A stretch of 64,000 nucleotides of DNA from Mucilaginibacter sp. (GTDB lineage: Bacteria > Bacteroidota > Bacteroidia > Sphingobacteriales > Sphingobacteriaceae): assembly GCF_025359345.1 (NCBI RefSeq), contig NZ_JANYGQ010000026.1, positions 186,001 through 250,000 of the forward strand, given 5' to 3'. This document shows, piece after piece, positions 8,739 through 17,827 of this stretch. A program made the position numbers and the translations under genes. Numbering within the stretch: the first letter of the stretch is position 1; every line of letters begins with the position of its first letter. The notes under the pieces are model-generated. The model made no database searches and was not told the DNA's origin. It saw only the letters and a program-made list of their open reading frames with translations.

Positions 8739-9275
8739 ATGGAAGGCACCAGCAAAATTGAATTAATACAAGGCGACATCACCAAAATAATTGTTGATGC
8801 AATTGTAAATGCCGCCAATACCTCATTATTAGGCGGAGGAGGAGTTGACGGCGCCATACACCGCGCCGGCGGTCCGGCAATTTTGGATGAATGCCGCGCC
8901 ATAGTTGCCCGGCAGGGCGGCTGTAAAACGGGAGAAGCAGTGATAACCACCGCCGGGCGGATGCCTTCAAAACACGTCATCCATACCGTCGGCCCGGTTT
9001 GGAACGGTGGCAAACATCATGAAGACGAAAAGTTGGCCAATTGTTACAAGAATTCACTGCAATTGGCTATCGATAATAATTGCAAAACTATCGCCTTCCC
9101 CAATATCAGTACAGGCGTTTACAGGTTCCCGAAAGATGCTGCCGCGAAAATTGCTGTTGATACGGTCAAATATTTTTTATCCGGAACCGATAAAATTGAA
9201 AAGGTGATTTTTGTTTGTTTTGACGATGAGAACTACCAGCTTTATGAAAGGCTGCTGACTACTTATCGCGTTTAA
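8739..9275 (+). CDS. Macro-domain protein, probable O-acetyl-ADP-ribose deacetylase (YmdB-like)
   Basis: 178 aa from the ATG at 8739; this start aligns with E. coli YmdB, whereas upstream TTG/ATG starts overlap the previous gene. A single macro domain fills the protein: IELIQGDITKIIVDAIVNAAN, SLLGGGGVDGAIHRAGG and AFPNISTGVYRFP, which are the ADP-ribose-binding and active-site loops, with the expected Asn and Asp (NAAN, GVDGAIH). Family members hydrolyse O-acetyl-ADP-ribose or remove ADP-ribose from proteins. Likely co-transcribed with the hypothetical gene at 8120. Its 3' end overlaps the convergent small secreted gene by 17 bp. Confidence 0.88.
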   Translation: MEGTSKIELIQGDITKIIVDAIVNAANTSLLGGGGVDGAIHRAGGPAILDECRAIVARQGGCKTGEAVITTAGRMPSKHVIHTVGPVWNGGKHHEDEKLANCYKNSLQLAIDNNCKTIAFPNISTGVYRFPKDAAAKIAVDTVKYFLSGTDKIEKVIFVCFDDENYQLYERLLTTYRV

Positions 9276-9630
9276 GTTTGCAATGAAACTTTATGCCTTT
9301 GAAATCAATATCCATTCCTACTGAATCGCCTTCGGGATAATACCTGCCGTTATGCGGTATAACAACTCCTTCGGTGTTGGTAACCTTAAAAGTAAAATCG
9401 TTGCCGGCTATTTTGCCCTCTTCAATGTTCACAGGATTTCCCTGCGATTCGCCCGTGCCCGTTAGCTTATCGCCATCAACTTTGATGTTGTAATTCAGCG
9501 TGATTTCCTGGCCATCCGGGTCGGTAACAGTACCTGTCCATTTTCCTGATAACTCCGCTATTGCTGCTACAGCCAGGCAAACTATAAAGCAGCATACCAA
9601 TGCCACAGTGGTAAATAATCTTTTGCTCAT
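9259..9630 (-). CDS. Small secreted lipocalin-like protein, paralog 1 of 4
   Basis: 123 aa from the ATG at 9628-9630, which starts the signal peptide MSKRLFTTVALVCCFIVC directly; an upstream ATG at 9660 is less likely. The mature part is about 100 residues of beta-rich sequence with the family pattern LSGKWTGTV...DGQEITLNYNIKVDGDKLTGTG...GKIAGNDFTF...DSVGMDIDFKG. These elements recur in the three next genes. Function unknown; the shape suggests a small periplasmic or outer-membrane-associated barrel. Separated from paralog 2 by a terminator, so probably transcribed independently. Confidence 0.75.
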   Translation of the reverse strand: MSKRLFTTVALVCCFIVCLAVAAIAELSGKWTGTVTDPDGQEITLNYNIKVDGDKLTGTGESQGNPVNIEEGKIAGNDFTFKVTNTEGVVIPHNGRYYPEGDSVGMDIDFKGIKFHCKLKRDK

Positions 9631-9694
9631 ATTTTTAAGTTTAGTAATTATATGATGCACCGGCGCGACAAAAGGTTACAGGAAATTGCCGAAT

Positions 9695-9722
9695 AAAAAA
9701 AGCCCTGCCGGTTTGGCAAGGC
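9695..9722 (-). terminator. Rho-independent terminator after paralog 2
   Basis: Minus-strand stem of 8 bp (9702-9709 with 9715-9722, one G-U pair, five-base loop) followed by seven T's. It ends transcription of the paralog 2/3 genes ahead of paralog 1. Confidence 0.8.
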
Positions 9723-9746
9723 TTCTCAACATTAAGACTTTTAATT

Positions 9747-10115
9747 TTATTTATCAGTGCTGCGTTTTAAGGTCGCATGCATTTTAAAGCCCTGGTAATC
9801 TATGTCCATTCCTACTGAATCGGCTTCCGGGTAAAATTTACAGGTGTTTTTTACGTCAACGCCGTTTACGTCAATATTAAACGAAAAATCGTTGCCGGTA
9901 ATTTTTCCATTCGTAATGTCTACACTTCCTTGTTGGCCGGTACTGCTGCCGGTTAGTTTATCACCGTCAACTTTAAATGCATAATTTAAAGGATAATCGT
10001 TGCCATCCGGTGCGTGTAATGAGCCGGTCCATTTACCGGTTAGGTCGGCGAAAAAAGCAAAGCAAACCATCACGCAACAAACCAGCGCCACGGTTGTGAA
10101 AATCTTTCTCTTCAT
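9747..10115 (-). CDS. Small secreted lipocalin-like protein, paralog 2 of 4
   Basis: 122 aa with signal peptide MKRKIFTTVALVCCVMVCFA. Shares the family pattern (LTGKWTGSLHAPDGNDYPLNYAFKVDGDKLTG, GKITGNDFSF, DSVGMDIDYQG) with paralogs 1, 3 and 4. Lies 24 bp downstream of paralog 3, so the two are probably one transcript. Function unknown; no catalytic residues stand out. An annotation as glycoside hydrolase, sometimes attached to such proteins, is not supported by anything visible. Confidence 0.75.
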   Translation of the reverse strand: MKRKIFTTVALVCCVMVCFAFFADLTGKWTGSLHAPDGNDYPLNYAFKVDGDKLTGSSTGQQGSVDITNGKITGNDFSFNIDVNGVDVKNTCKFYPEADSVGMDIDYQGFKMHATLKRSTDK

Positions 10116-10139
10116 AAAGTTTGGTTTTAGTGGTGATAG

Positions 10140-10493
10140 TTAGTTGGCTTTTTTAACAATAAAGTGTGCTTTCTGGCCGCCAAAATCGATGTCCATAGCA
10201 AGCGAATCGGCATAAATTTTACCGGTATGCGGGTAATCGGTGCCTGATACATTCACTTTAAACGAAAAAGCATCGCCGCTGATTTTGCCGTCATCAATTG
10301 TTACCGAGCCTTGAGGAGAATCGGCAGTTCCGGTTAATTTTTCGCCGTCAACTTTAAAATTGTAGGTAACCGCAATGTCCGAGCCATCAGTCGCTACAAT
10401 AGTACCGGCCCATTTTCCTGAAATGTCTGCTATTATTGCGAAGCAAACGATAAAGCAGCATAATAATGCTGTAGTTGTAAAGAATTTTTTCAT
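10140..10493 (-). CDS. Small secreted lipocalin-like protein, paralog 3 of 4
   Basis: 117 aa with signal peptide MKKFFTTTALLCCFIVCFA. Same architecture: ISGKWAGTIVATDGSDIAVTYNFKVDGEKLTGTA, GKISGDAFSFKV, DSLAMDIDFGG. It is the upstream member of a probable two-gene transcript with paralog 2. The signal peptides of all four paralogs are almost interchangeable, pointing to tandem duplication. Function unknown. Confidence 0.75.
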   Translation of the reverse strand: MKKFFTTTALLCCFIVCFAIIADISGKWAGTIVATDGSDIAVTYNFKVDGEKLTGTADSPQGSVTIDDGKISGDAFSFKVNVSGTDYPHTGKIYADSLAMDIDFGGQKAHFIVKKAN

Positions 10494-10694
10494 GTCAGTT
10501 TGGTTTTTTGTAAGATGCTTTAGGCGTTATAAATGTTACAATAAAGATATAATTAATAACGCTCATAGCGGCTCAACTATATTTCAATAAAAATAAAATT
10601 TTTGTCAATTAAATGGATGGAATAAGAGAAATATTTTTAGCGATGGCAAAAACTGAAGATATTAAACCATCGAAATCGTGCTGGGGGGCAATAT

Positions 10695-10735
10695 TTATTC
10701 TTTTATCCCCCCTTTAGGGGGTTAGGGGGTCACTG
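10695..10735. repeat. CCCCCTAAAGGGGG-type dispersed repeat overlapping a gene end
   Basis: Contains CCCCCCTTTAGGGGGTTAGG, the kind of G/C-run repeat found scattered in Bacteroidota genomes. On the minus strand it supplies the final codons (Thr-Pro) and the TAA stop of paralog 4. Confidence 0.6.
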
Positions 10736-11087
10736 CCTTGATCAATGTTGCGTGCGATTTTGCATCGCCCAAACTAATGTCAACCCCTACCGAATCGCCG
10801 TAAAATTTACCGGTATGGTCAATTTCCATATTGTTAACCATTACATTAAAGGTAAAAGTGTTGCCGGTTATTTTTCCATCGTTGATGGGCATATCGCCTT
10901 TGGGGGTTTTTGCAGTGCCGGTTAGCTGGGTGCCATCAATTTTAAAGTTGTAAAGCAGTGGGTACTCGTCGCCCTGGTCGGTTTTTAAAAGGCCCTGCCA
11001 TTTGCCGTTTAAGCTTTCAATAGTAGCAAAGCCTGTAAAAAAGCAGCACATTAACAAAAAGGTAAAAATGATTTTCGGAGTTTTCAT
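10722..11087 (-). CDS. Small secreted lipocalin-like protein, paralog 4 of 4
   Basis: 121 aa; signal peptide MKTPKIIFTFLLMCCFFTGFA. Family pattern LNGKWQGLLKTDQGDEYPLLYNFKIDGTQLTGTA, GKITGNTFTF, DSVGVDISLGD. It is the most diverged copy and stands apart from the other three by 228 bp. Its C-terminus (KAVTP) is different from the KRDK/STDK/KKAN ends of the others because the stop lies inside a dispersed repeat. The gap 11088-11367 upstream is AT-rich and holds nothing I can name. Confidence 0.72.
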   Translation of the reverse strand: MKTPKIIFTFLLMCCFFTGFATIESLNGKWQGLLKTDQGDEYPLLYNFKIDGTQLTGTAKTPKGDMPINDGKITGNTFTFNVMVNNMEIDHTGKFYGDSVGVDISLGDAKSHATLIKAVTP

Positions 11088-11367
11088 GATTAATGATTTT
11101 GTTTGATTTGATGATGTTTTTTTAATATTGATCGCGCCTTAGTTGGTTAGTTTTACATCGGCAAAAGTAGGATTGGCATTAGACGTTAATATGAACAATA
11201 GGTTAAGTTTTCATGCAGCGATTAACGGGCATTTGCCAATTTTTTAACATTTAGCAATGTTTAAATTAACAAAGGATTAATGATGTGAAAACCGGCGGCG
11301 AAGTGGCTAAAATAAAACTACGCTGACGCGAATAGAAAGGTGAAACGGCTTTCCCGTTAAGCAGTGA

Positions 11368-13950
11368 TTATTTGAAATTATTAAACTTATAACTCACCCC
11401 CAAAAACACATACCGCTGAATATTTGAATAGCTGATAGTTTGCGTATAAGTAGGCCCCACATAATTGTTATAAAATTTAAACGAATTAAATATGTCGTAA
11501 GCCTGCAGCCAGGCCGACACATAGTTTTTAAAGAAACTCCTTTTAATTTCACCGTTCATTGAAAATGAGTGGTTGTTATTGATATTATGGCTATAAGTAA
11601 AAAGTGGGAACATTGAGACTTCCGATTTTAGAGCGGTTAATGAAATTCTGTCAGAATAAGTAAACGTAATTACATTACTGCTGCCGGTGCCAAAGTTAAA
11701 TTTACTGTATGATGCGGCTAACAGCGGGGTCAGCGTAACCAGTGATTTTACAATTGGCAGCGTGGTTGATACCGATTGATTAAACAATATACCGCTGTTT
11801 AATACGCGCTGGCCGCTCACAAATGAAGGGTTTTCCTGGTAGCTTAACGAGCTGGTTGAATTAATATAGCGCTGATTGGCAAAGTTTTTATTAAACGAAA
11901 AAGAAAGCGCGCCCGATTTTGCATTACCCACATTGGTGGTAACGCTGCTTAAAAATGTGCCCGCAGATACAATTGCATAACCAAATTTAGAGGTATAATA
12001 GTTGAATTCGCCGCTGAATAAAAGCGATTCGGTATCTGAACTTTTTAAGTCATATGCAGCTTTAATGCTGTAATTGTCCTGGGGTTTAAGGTTGGGGTTG
12101 CCGCTCACCTGCGATACAAGGTCGAAATTGCTGTTGAGACTGCTGAGCTGGTGTATATCCGGATAGGTGGTAACTAAAGAGTAAGTGAGCAGCAGGTTTT
12201 TGCGCGGGTCGACTTTATAATCGGTTTTTAAGTCGAAGTTCACTTTAAAGGAGTTATTTGCAGTCCCGCCGGCCGTGTGTATATCTTTCGAATTGAATAT
12301 CCCGGTAATGTTGCCATCAAATGAAACTTTAGAAAAAGTGCGCTGAAATTTTAGCCCGGTTTCCAGGTATTGGTTATAAATGCCGGCAGGGGTGAGGTAG
12401 CTTACAGCGGTATCGCTTTTTACATTGTCGCTTTCAACAATATCGTCCTTTTTGTAATTGGCAAAAATGGTGACATAGCTGTTTTCGCCCAAAGGTTCGG
12501 TATAGCTGCTGTTTATCGCCAATTGCCGGTTTGTTACCAGCCTTTTACCATCAATAAAATAGGTTTTTGTTACATTGTTGCTCAGGTTATAAATGTTGTT
12601 GCTCTCGTTTATGTGATAGCTGTTATCATTATAAATAGCGCTCACATTTAGTAGCCGCCCTTTTTTTGAAGCAAACCGGTGCAGGTAAAGCACCCTGCTC
12701 GATGAATTTTCGGTTAACGTGTTGTTTAGCCTGCCAACCTTCGATATCGTGTTGGTACTGTCTGATTTTATTGTATAATTTAACGAGTCGCGCACCCGGG
12801 TATTAACAGAGCTAAACGATTGCGAGATATTGAAGCTGTTGAGCAGGTCGGCGCGGTAGTTAATATTGAAATTTGAGTTGTCGATGCCCCAGGTTTTTAT
12901 GTTTGAGGCATTGGTGGTTTTCGAAAACTGGCGGATATCCAAATCATTCCGTTCTGAAAGCGAGGTGTAAAGCTTATTGTCCAGCCTGCCCTTGATCTCA
13001 AAATTAACGTCTAATTTTTTAGCAACAACATTACGATAGGTAAACCTGGCGCCGCGCGCATTTAAGCCATTTCCCGTGGCCGAAAAACTTACGGATGGTG
13101 GCGTTATCAAGTTATCGCCGGCGTTTACGTTGTTCAAATTCAGGTCAAGCGATACCTGTTGTTTGTTCCGATATGCATACAGATCGGTATTTGCCAGGTA
13201 GCGCGCTGAAGTGCCACCGCCCGCATTGGCGTTGCCAAACTTGCCTTTGTTGTACTGGGGTTTTAGCGTCAGGTTTACTTTTACTACAGGTCGTAATTTG
13301 GTGGTATTGGTAGTACTATCGATATTGGTTTCAACCACCTGTATGTTCTCCATGGTTAGGGCAGGCAGCAAATGATAGATGTCGAAGTTGTTTTTGCCAA
13401 AAAAATCACCGCCATCAACCAGTATATTCGATACCAGGTTGCCCTTGTAATAAATGCGACCGTTTTTGTCTTTCGTAAAACCGTAGTTTCCCGAAAACAG
13501 GTCGTCCATCATTATTGAGCGTTCAAATTTATTTTTCGAAAGGTTAATGTTGGTGGTATCGCTGTACCGCCTTTTGGCATTAACTTTTACTTCCTGCAGT
13601 TCAATTTTGCCTGGTTTAAGCGCGAATGTGCCCAAAAGGTAATTTTTGTTTTGCAACTGTTCAATACTGAATTTCTTATCGATTTTTAAATCCTGGTAAT
13701 TAATGCTGGTTATTTTCAAAGCCGTCATCTGTAAATACAAACTCTGTGGAATTTTAAAATTGCCCAGGCTATCGGTTGCGGTGCGGTAGGTAATATCGCT
13801 GCCTTGCAACAGCATAATATTAGCGCCTTCAACTGGCAAATTACTGTCTTTATTTACAATCTTCCCGGTTACAAAAGCCGTTTGCGCGTAAGCGCCCCCT
13901 GTAGCTATAGCCAACAGGAGCATCAGGAACAGGCCCGGAATTTTTATCAT
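11368..13950 (-). CDS. Outer-membrane beta-barrel receptor with carboxypeptidase-like regulatory domain
   Basis: 860 aa from the ATG at 13948-13950 (MIKIPGLFLMLLLAIATGGAYAQ is a clean signal peptide; the ATG at 13977 adds nine residues in front). Residues about 23-105 are a CarboxypepD_reg-like domain (VTGKIVNKDSNLPVEGANIMLLQ). A plug-like region follows (KNGRIYYKGNLVSNILVDGGDFFG), then a long beta-barrel of the OMP_b-brl_3 type, including GNPNLKPQDNYSIKAAYDL. TonB-box sequence is not obvious. Transcribed alone, so no ligand can be inferred; no SusD partner is next to it. Confidence 0.85.
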   Translation of the reverse strand: MIKIPGLFLMLLLAIATGGAYAQTAFVTGKIVNKDSNLPVEGANIMLLQGSDITYRTATDSLGNFKIPQSLYLQMTALKITSINYQDLKIDKKFSIEQLQNKNYLLGTFALKPGKIELQEVKVNAKRRYSDTTNINLSKNKFERSIMMDDLFSGNYGFTKDKNGRIYYKGNLVSNILVDGGDFFGKNNFDIYHLLPALTMENIQVVETNIDSTTNTTKLRPVVKVNLTLKPQYNKGKFGNANAGGGTSARYLANTDLYAYRNKQQVSLDLNLNNVNAGDNLITPPSVSFSATGNGLNARGARFTYRNVVAKKLDVNFEIKGRLDNKLYTSLSERNDLDIRQFSKTTNASNIKTWGIDNSNFNINYRADLLNSFNISQSFSSVNTRVRDSLNYTIKSDSTNTISKVGRLNNTLTENSSSRVLYLHRFASKKGRLLNVSAIYNDNSYHINESNNIYNLSNNVTKTYFIDGKRLVTNRQLAINSSYTEPLGENSYVTIFANYKKDDIVESDNVKSDTAVSYLTPAGIYNQYLETGLKFQRTFSKVSFDGNITGIFNSKDIHTAGGTANNSFKVNFDLKTDYKVDPRKNLLLTYSLVTTYPDIHQLSSLNSNFDLVSQVSGNPNLKPQDNYSIKAAYDLKSSDTESLLFSGEFNYYTSKFGYAIVSAGTFLSSVTTNVGNAKSGALSFSFNKNFANQRYINSTSSLSYQENPSFVSGQRVLNSGILFNQSVSTTLPIVKSLVTLTPLLAASYSKFNFGTGSSNVITFTYSDRISLTALKSEVSMFPLFTYSHNINNNHSFSMNGEIKRSFFKNYVSAWLQAYDIFNSFKFYNNYVGPTYTQTISYSNIQRYVFLGVSYKFNNFK

Positions 13951-14540
13951 TAAATTATAAAAAGGTTTATGGTACAAGTATAAGGTATTAAGGCTGGTAA
14001 TAAAATATATGTTTAATTTACAGTTAATGAATTGATTGAAGTGAATTGCTCAAAAGTTAATCACTCGCCATTATCAAAGCTCCGCCCAATATTAAATATT
14101 AAGTATAAGTGGCTGTATATGCTTCCATTTATGCTATGTGCTCCTTCAAAATAAACGAACGGTGTCGGCAATAACTGTCTATATAACAGCATATAACATT
14201 TTTTTTTCGCATTAAATAGCAATAGTTAGCTGGTTTATATCTAATGGATGCTTGGATCAGGCACGATAAAAATAGCCAAAAAAATTATTTGAAAAAATAT
14301 TTTAGAATTTAAATAATAATATAATATATTTGAATACCAATTAACCTAAACGATTAACCAACACGAAGATTTTGTGGCAACTGGCAGTGGAGTTACCCGC
14401 TGTTTACCGGTTTCGGCATCCCTTCGGAAATCCAACAATTAAACATTTTTTTTACTCAAAAACCTGAGCCTTTAAACAATTTGAACTGACCGAAAACCTA
14501 ATAAATTATTTAGTATCTATTAACCTTTAAAAAAACCTTT
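13951..14540. other. Long AT-rich intergenic region between divergent genes
   Basis: 590 bp separating the outer-membrane receptor (minus) from the DUF5977 protein (plus). The centre is very AT-rich (14281-14340). No gene, hairpin with T-run or repeat was recognised. A possible -7 element is listed separately. The last 200 bp would be a long 5' leader for the downstream gene. Confidence 0.6.
14301..14332 (+). promoter_or_regulatory. Candidate Bacteroidota promoter for the DUF5977 gene
   Basis: TATATTTG at 14325-14332 fits the TAnnTTTG -7 consensus. The only -33-like sequence at the right distance is a weak TTTAG at 14301-14305. If used, the transcript would have a leader of about 200 nt. Confidence 0.3.
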
Positions 14541-15488
14541 ATGAAAAGAATTTTTCTGCTATGCAGCATACTATGCTGCGCGGCCCTGTCGTGCTTTGCC
14601 ACAATTACATTCAACCATCCAAACGTTACTTCCGGCGGCACCATTGTTTGGACCGCAGTTGGTGAAACCCCGTCTAATCACATTGATGCTGCCAGCTTAA
14701 GTTCGCCAATGTATGTGATTACCTGCCCTGGAATATCGGCAGACAACCCGCCACCTTACGGCACAGGCGATGGAAATTTCTCTGACTATTTCCATATGGG
14801 AATACTGAGCGTACAAGCCTACAACTGTACTACATTGGCACCAACAACTATTTCAATAACATGTACAAGCACCGGCCTGGTTCCGGTAAACATCGACATT
14901 AACCTGCATTTTATGATGAAGTTTGATGTTTGCGGCGGCGCTAATGGTACAACCACAACCGATATAGCGCCAGGTGCAACCTTGTTCCCTGTGGGGCAAT
15001 TTGGTAACTCACAGCGGTCGCAAGCCTTTACCCGCAATAATTGTGGTACGGGCTCTACCGGTTCAAGCGTAACGTATACGGTAATACAAAACACTTACGC
15101 GGGCAGCACGCAGGCGGCAGCCGATGCCCAGGCACAAACCGATATTAACAACAATGGCCAGAATTATGCAAACTCGCACGGCACCTGTACAGTAAACCCG
15201 CCAACCATCAGCTTCGCGGTTACAAACAACAGTGGCAACGGTTTATCAATTACTTTTGTACGCACAGGGCAATCTAACATTTCGGTAAACGCGCCGGCTC
15301 ATTCGGGTACCCAGCATGTTACCTTGCCACAGGGCAGCGGTTATTACATTGGCTACAACCCATCAGGCATGCCGGTTAATTGCACCGTATCGTTAAGTAA
15401 TGGCGAGTCGCACCCTAATGCACCGGGTGGCAACTTCAGCCCCGAAACTATTGGCACCGGCGCGGTGATATCAATGACGGCCAACTAA
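14541..15488 (+). CDS. Secreted DUF5977 domain protein
   Basis: 315 aa. Signal peptide MKRIFLLCSILCCAALSCFA. The middle (about residues 155-220) matches the DUF5977 pattern: SQAFTRNNCGTGSTGSSVTYTV, QAAADAQAQTDINNNGQNYAN and HGTC. The rest is Thr/Ser/Asn-rich beta-type sequence with several cysteines. DUF5977 units are found in secreted Bacteroidota proteins, often in repeats; here there is only one. Function unknown; a cell-surface or extracellular role is likely. A strong terminator follows at 15526. Confidence 0.75.
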   Translation: MKRIFLLCSILCCAALSCFATITFNHPNVTSGGTIVWTAVGETPSNHIDAASLSSPMYVITCPGISADNPPPYGTGDGNFSDYFHMGILSVQAYNCTTLAPTTISITCTSTGLVPVNIDINLHFMMKFDVCGGANGTTTTDIAPGATLFPVGQFGNSQRSQAFTRNNCGTGSTGSSVTYTVIQNTYAGSTQAAADAQAQTDINNNGQNYANSHGTCTVNPPTISFAVTNNSGNGLSITFVRTGQSNISVNAPAHSGTQHVTLPQGSGYYIGYNPSGMPVNCTVSLSNGESHPNAPGGNFSPETIGTGAVISMTAN

Positions 15489-15525
15489 ACAACAAACTAA
15501 TTGGGAGTAAAATAATAATTGCAGG

Positions 15526-15560
15526 TCCCCCGGGTGATAAATCCGGGGGATATTGTTTTT
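15526..15560 (+). terminator. Rho-independent terminator after the DUF5977 gene
   Basis: A stem of TCCCCCGG (15526-15533) with CCGGGGGA (15543-15550), nine-base loop, followed by TATTGTTTTT. It separates the DUF5977 gene from the glycosidase cluster. Confidence 0.85.
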
Positions 15561-15649
15561 AATGAGCTTGGTTTTACGCTATTCTATCCTTATAATTAAA
15601 CAAAAGTATATCAACAAGGTAAAATGCAGTTATAATCTGGTAAAAATCC

Positions 15650-15682
15650 TTTGAATATAAATTTGTGCACTGCGTACTTTTG
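15650..15682 (+). promoter_or_regulatory. Candidate Bacteroidota promoter for the GH127 gene
   Basis: TTTG at 15650-15653 and TACTTTTG at 15675-15682 match the -33 (TTTG) and -7 (TAnnTTTG) elements with a 21-bp spacer. Predicted start of transcription is near 15689, about 48 nt before the ATG. An overlapping TAAATTTG at 15658-15665 is an alternative -7 element. Confidence 0.5.
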
Positions 15683-15736
15683 GATTCGTTAATTTGGTGT
15701 GGTTAATTCCAACCTAACAAACTCATTCAAAAGGCT

Positions 15737-17746
15737 ATGATAAAGAATATTTGCTTATTGGCCCTTGTATCCTGCTGGTTTGCGGCAAACGCCCAAAAGC
15801 AGGATTATCCTATACAGCCAGTGCCTTTTACCAGCGTAAAGCTAACCGATCATTTCTGGTCGTCGCGCATCGAAACAAATCGCACTGTTACCATCCCGGC
15901 ATCGTTTAAGCGTTGCGATAGTACCGGCCGTATCAAAAACTTTGTAATGGCTGCCGAGCACAAAGGTAAGTTTTGCACAGTTTATCCTTTTGACGATACC
16001 GATATTTATAAAACCATCGAGGGCGCCTCATACTCATTAGCAGTGCATTCCGATCCCGCATTGGCAAAATATGTTGATTCGTTGATTGCTATAGTTGGCC
16101 GCGCGCAGGAACCAGATGGCTATTTGTATACTGCCCGTAGTATAAACCCGGCACACCCGCTATCAGCAGCCGGGCCGGAGCGTTGGATAAATGAAGGGAA
16201 ACTAAGCCACGAACTTTACAACTGCGGCCACATGTTTGAAGCCGCTGCAGCCCATTACATGGCAACCGGCCAGCGCAACTTTTTAAATATCGCCCTAAAA
16301 AATGCCGACCTTTTGGCAAGGACTTTTGGCCCCGGTAAAAAACACGTCGCTCCCGGCCACGAAATTGTGGAAATGGGACTGGTGCGACTATACCGAATTA
16401 CGGGCAAAACTGACTATTTAAACCTCGCCAAGTTTTTTATCGATCAACGAGGTATAAAACAATACGACAAGCACAGCAAAAACCCCTACGAAAACGGCGT
16501 TTATTTCCAGGATAACGAACCGGTTATTGACCAGGATGAAGCCGAAGGTCATGCTGTAAGGGCAATGTACCTGTACTCGGGCATGACGGACGTGGCAGCC
16601 TTAACCGGCGATACTGCTTACATTAAAGCCATCGACAAAATCTGGAACAACATGGTTACTAAAAAAATGTACGTGCAGGGGAGCATTGGCGCAGTTGGCG
16701 ATGGCGAGCGTTTTGGCGATAATTATGAATTACCTAACGCCACCGCTTATAACGAAACCTGCGCCGCAATAGGCAGCGTTTTCTGGAACCAGCGTATGTT
16801 TTTATTGCACGGCGATTCGAAATATATTGATGTGATGGAAAAGACGCTTTACAATGGATTAATCTCCGGCGTTGGGCTTGATGGCAAATCGTTTTTTTAC
16901 ACCAACGCCATGCAAGTTACCGACAGCTTTAACCACCCTGATTTAGAGAGAGAGCGCTCGGGCTGGTTTGTGTGTTCCTGTTGCCCTACCAATGTGGTAC
17001 GGTTAATACCATCTATCCCAGGTTATATTTATGCACAGAACGGCAACGATGTGTATGTAAACCTTTTCATTAGTGGTACCGGTAATTTAAAGGTGAACAA
17101 TAAGGAGTTGAAGATTACCCAGCAAAATAACTACCCATGGGATGGCGGCCTGGCTTTTACTATCGACCCATCATCGGCCATGGATTTGAACCTTAAGATA
17201 CGCATACCGGGCTGGGTACAAAACCAGGCTATACCATCAACACTTTATAGCTATCAGCAGGTGTCGGTACAAAAAATAGAAATAAAGGTTAATGGCAAGC
17301 CGGTTGATTACCAAATGAAAAACGGCTACGCTGTTATTAGCAAAAAATGGAAAAAGAACGATAAGGTTGAGCTAACTTTACCAATGGATGTACAACGGGT
17401 GGCGGCCAACATAGCCCTTGTTGACGATATTGGCAAAGTGGCATTGCAGCGCGGCCCGCTGATGTATTGCGCTGAGTGGAAAGATAATAATGGCAAGGCA
17501 AGCAACCTGGTTGTTCCTAAAAATACTGTTTTTGAAACGGCCTATGATCCATCGTTATTAAATGGGGTAACTGTATTAAAAGCTACAGTTAAAAGTGTTA
17601 ATATTGATGAAGCAGCGCAAACCGTAACTACCGAAAACAAAACTATGACCGCCATTCCATATTACTCATGGGCCAACCGGGGTAAGGGCGAAATGACGGT
17701 GTGGTTTCCTGAAAAAGTAAAATATATTGAATTGATAACAAAATAA
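15737..17746 (+). CDS. GH127 beta-L-arabinofuranosidase (DUF1680 family)
   Basis: 669 aa. Signal peptide 1-19 (ends FAANAQ), so periplasmic. Glycoside hydrolase family 127 removes beta-L-arabinofuranose; the founding Bifidobacterium enzyme HypBA1 acts on hydroxyproline-linked beta-arabinobiose. Seen: (alpha/alpha)6-barrel motifs such as KLSHELYNCGHMFEAAAAHY and GHAVRAMYLYSGM; YNETCAAIGSVFW with E340 and C342; and VCSCCPTN with C413, C415 and C416. These match the zinc-ligand Glu/Cys and nucleophile-Cys set of HypBA1. First gene of the cluster, 81 bp before the GH27 gene. Family members on other beta-arabinosides exist, so the exact linkage is inferred. Confidence 0.9.
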   Translation: MIKNICLLALVSCWFAANAQKQDYPIQPVPFTSVKLTDHFWSSRIETNRTVTIPASFKRCDSTGRIKNFVMAAEHKGKFCTVYPFDDTDIYKTIEGASYSLAVHSDPALAKYVDSLIAIVGRAQEPDGYLYTARSINPAHPLSAAGPERWINEGKLSHELYNCGHMFEAAAAHYMATGQRNFLNIALKNADLLARTFGPGKKHVAPGHEIVEMGLVRLYRITGKTDYLNLAKFFIDQRGIKQYDKHSKNPYENGVYFQDNEPVIDQDEAEGHAVRAMYLYSGMTDVAALTGDTAYIKAIDKIWNNMVTKKMYVQGSIGAVGDGERFGDNYELPNATAYNETCAAIGSVFWNQRMFLLHGDSKYIDVMEKTLYNGLISGVGLDGKSFFYTNAMQVTDSFNHPDLERERSGWFVCSCCPTNVVRLIPSIPGYIYAQNGNDVYVNLFISGTGNLKVNNKELKITQQNNYPWDGGLAFTIDPSSAMDLNLKIRIPGWVQNQAIPSTLYSYQQVSVQKIEIKVNGKPVDYQMKNGYAVISKKWKKNDKVELTLPMDVQRVAANIALVDDIGKVALQRGPLMYCAEWKDNNGKASNLVVPKNTVFETAYDPSLLNGVTVLKATVKSVNIDEAAQTVTTENKTMTAIPYYSWANRGKGEMTVWFPEKVKYIELITK

Positions 17747-17751
17747 TTTAT

Positions 17752-17802
17752 AAACCGTAGTTTTGACAGTATTAAACCAAAAAACCACCGTTTCTACGGT
17801 TG
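17752..17802. repeat. Inverted repeat between the GH127 and GH27 genes
   Basis: AACCGTAG (17753-17760) and CTACGGTT (17794-17801) are perfect inverted copies 33 bp apart in an 81-bp gap. No T-run follows, so it is more likely an mRNA-stabilising or processing hairpin, or an operator, than a terminator. Confidence 0.45.
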
Positions 17803-17827
17803 AACCAATTATCAAATCAATATTAAA

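Noticed and set aside
11368..13950. SusC/SusD polysaccharide utilisation locus around the receptor gene
   Set aside because: No SusD-like lipoprotein gene is adjacent to this receptor or to the one at 36028, so a classical PUL cannot be claimed.
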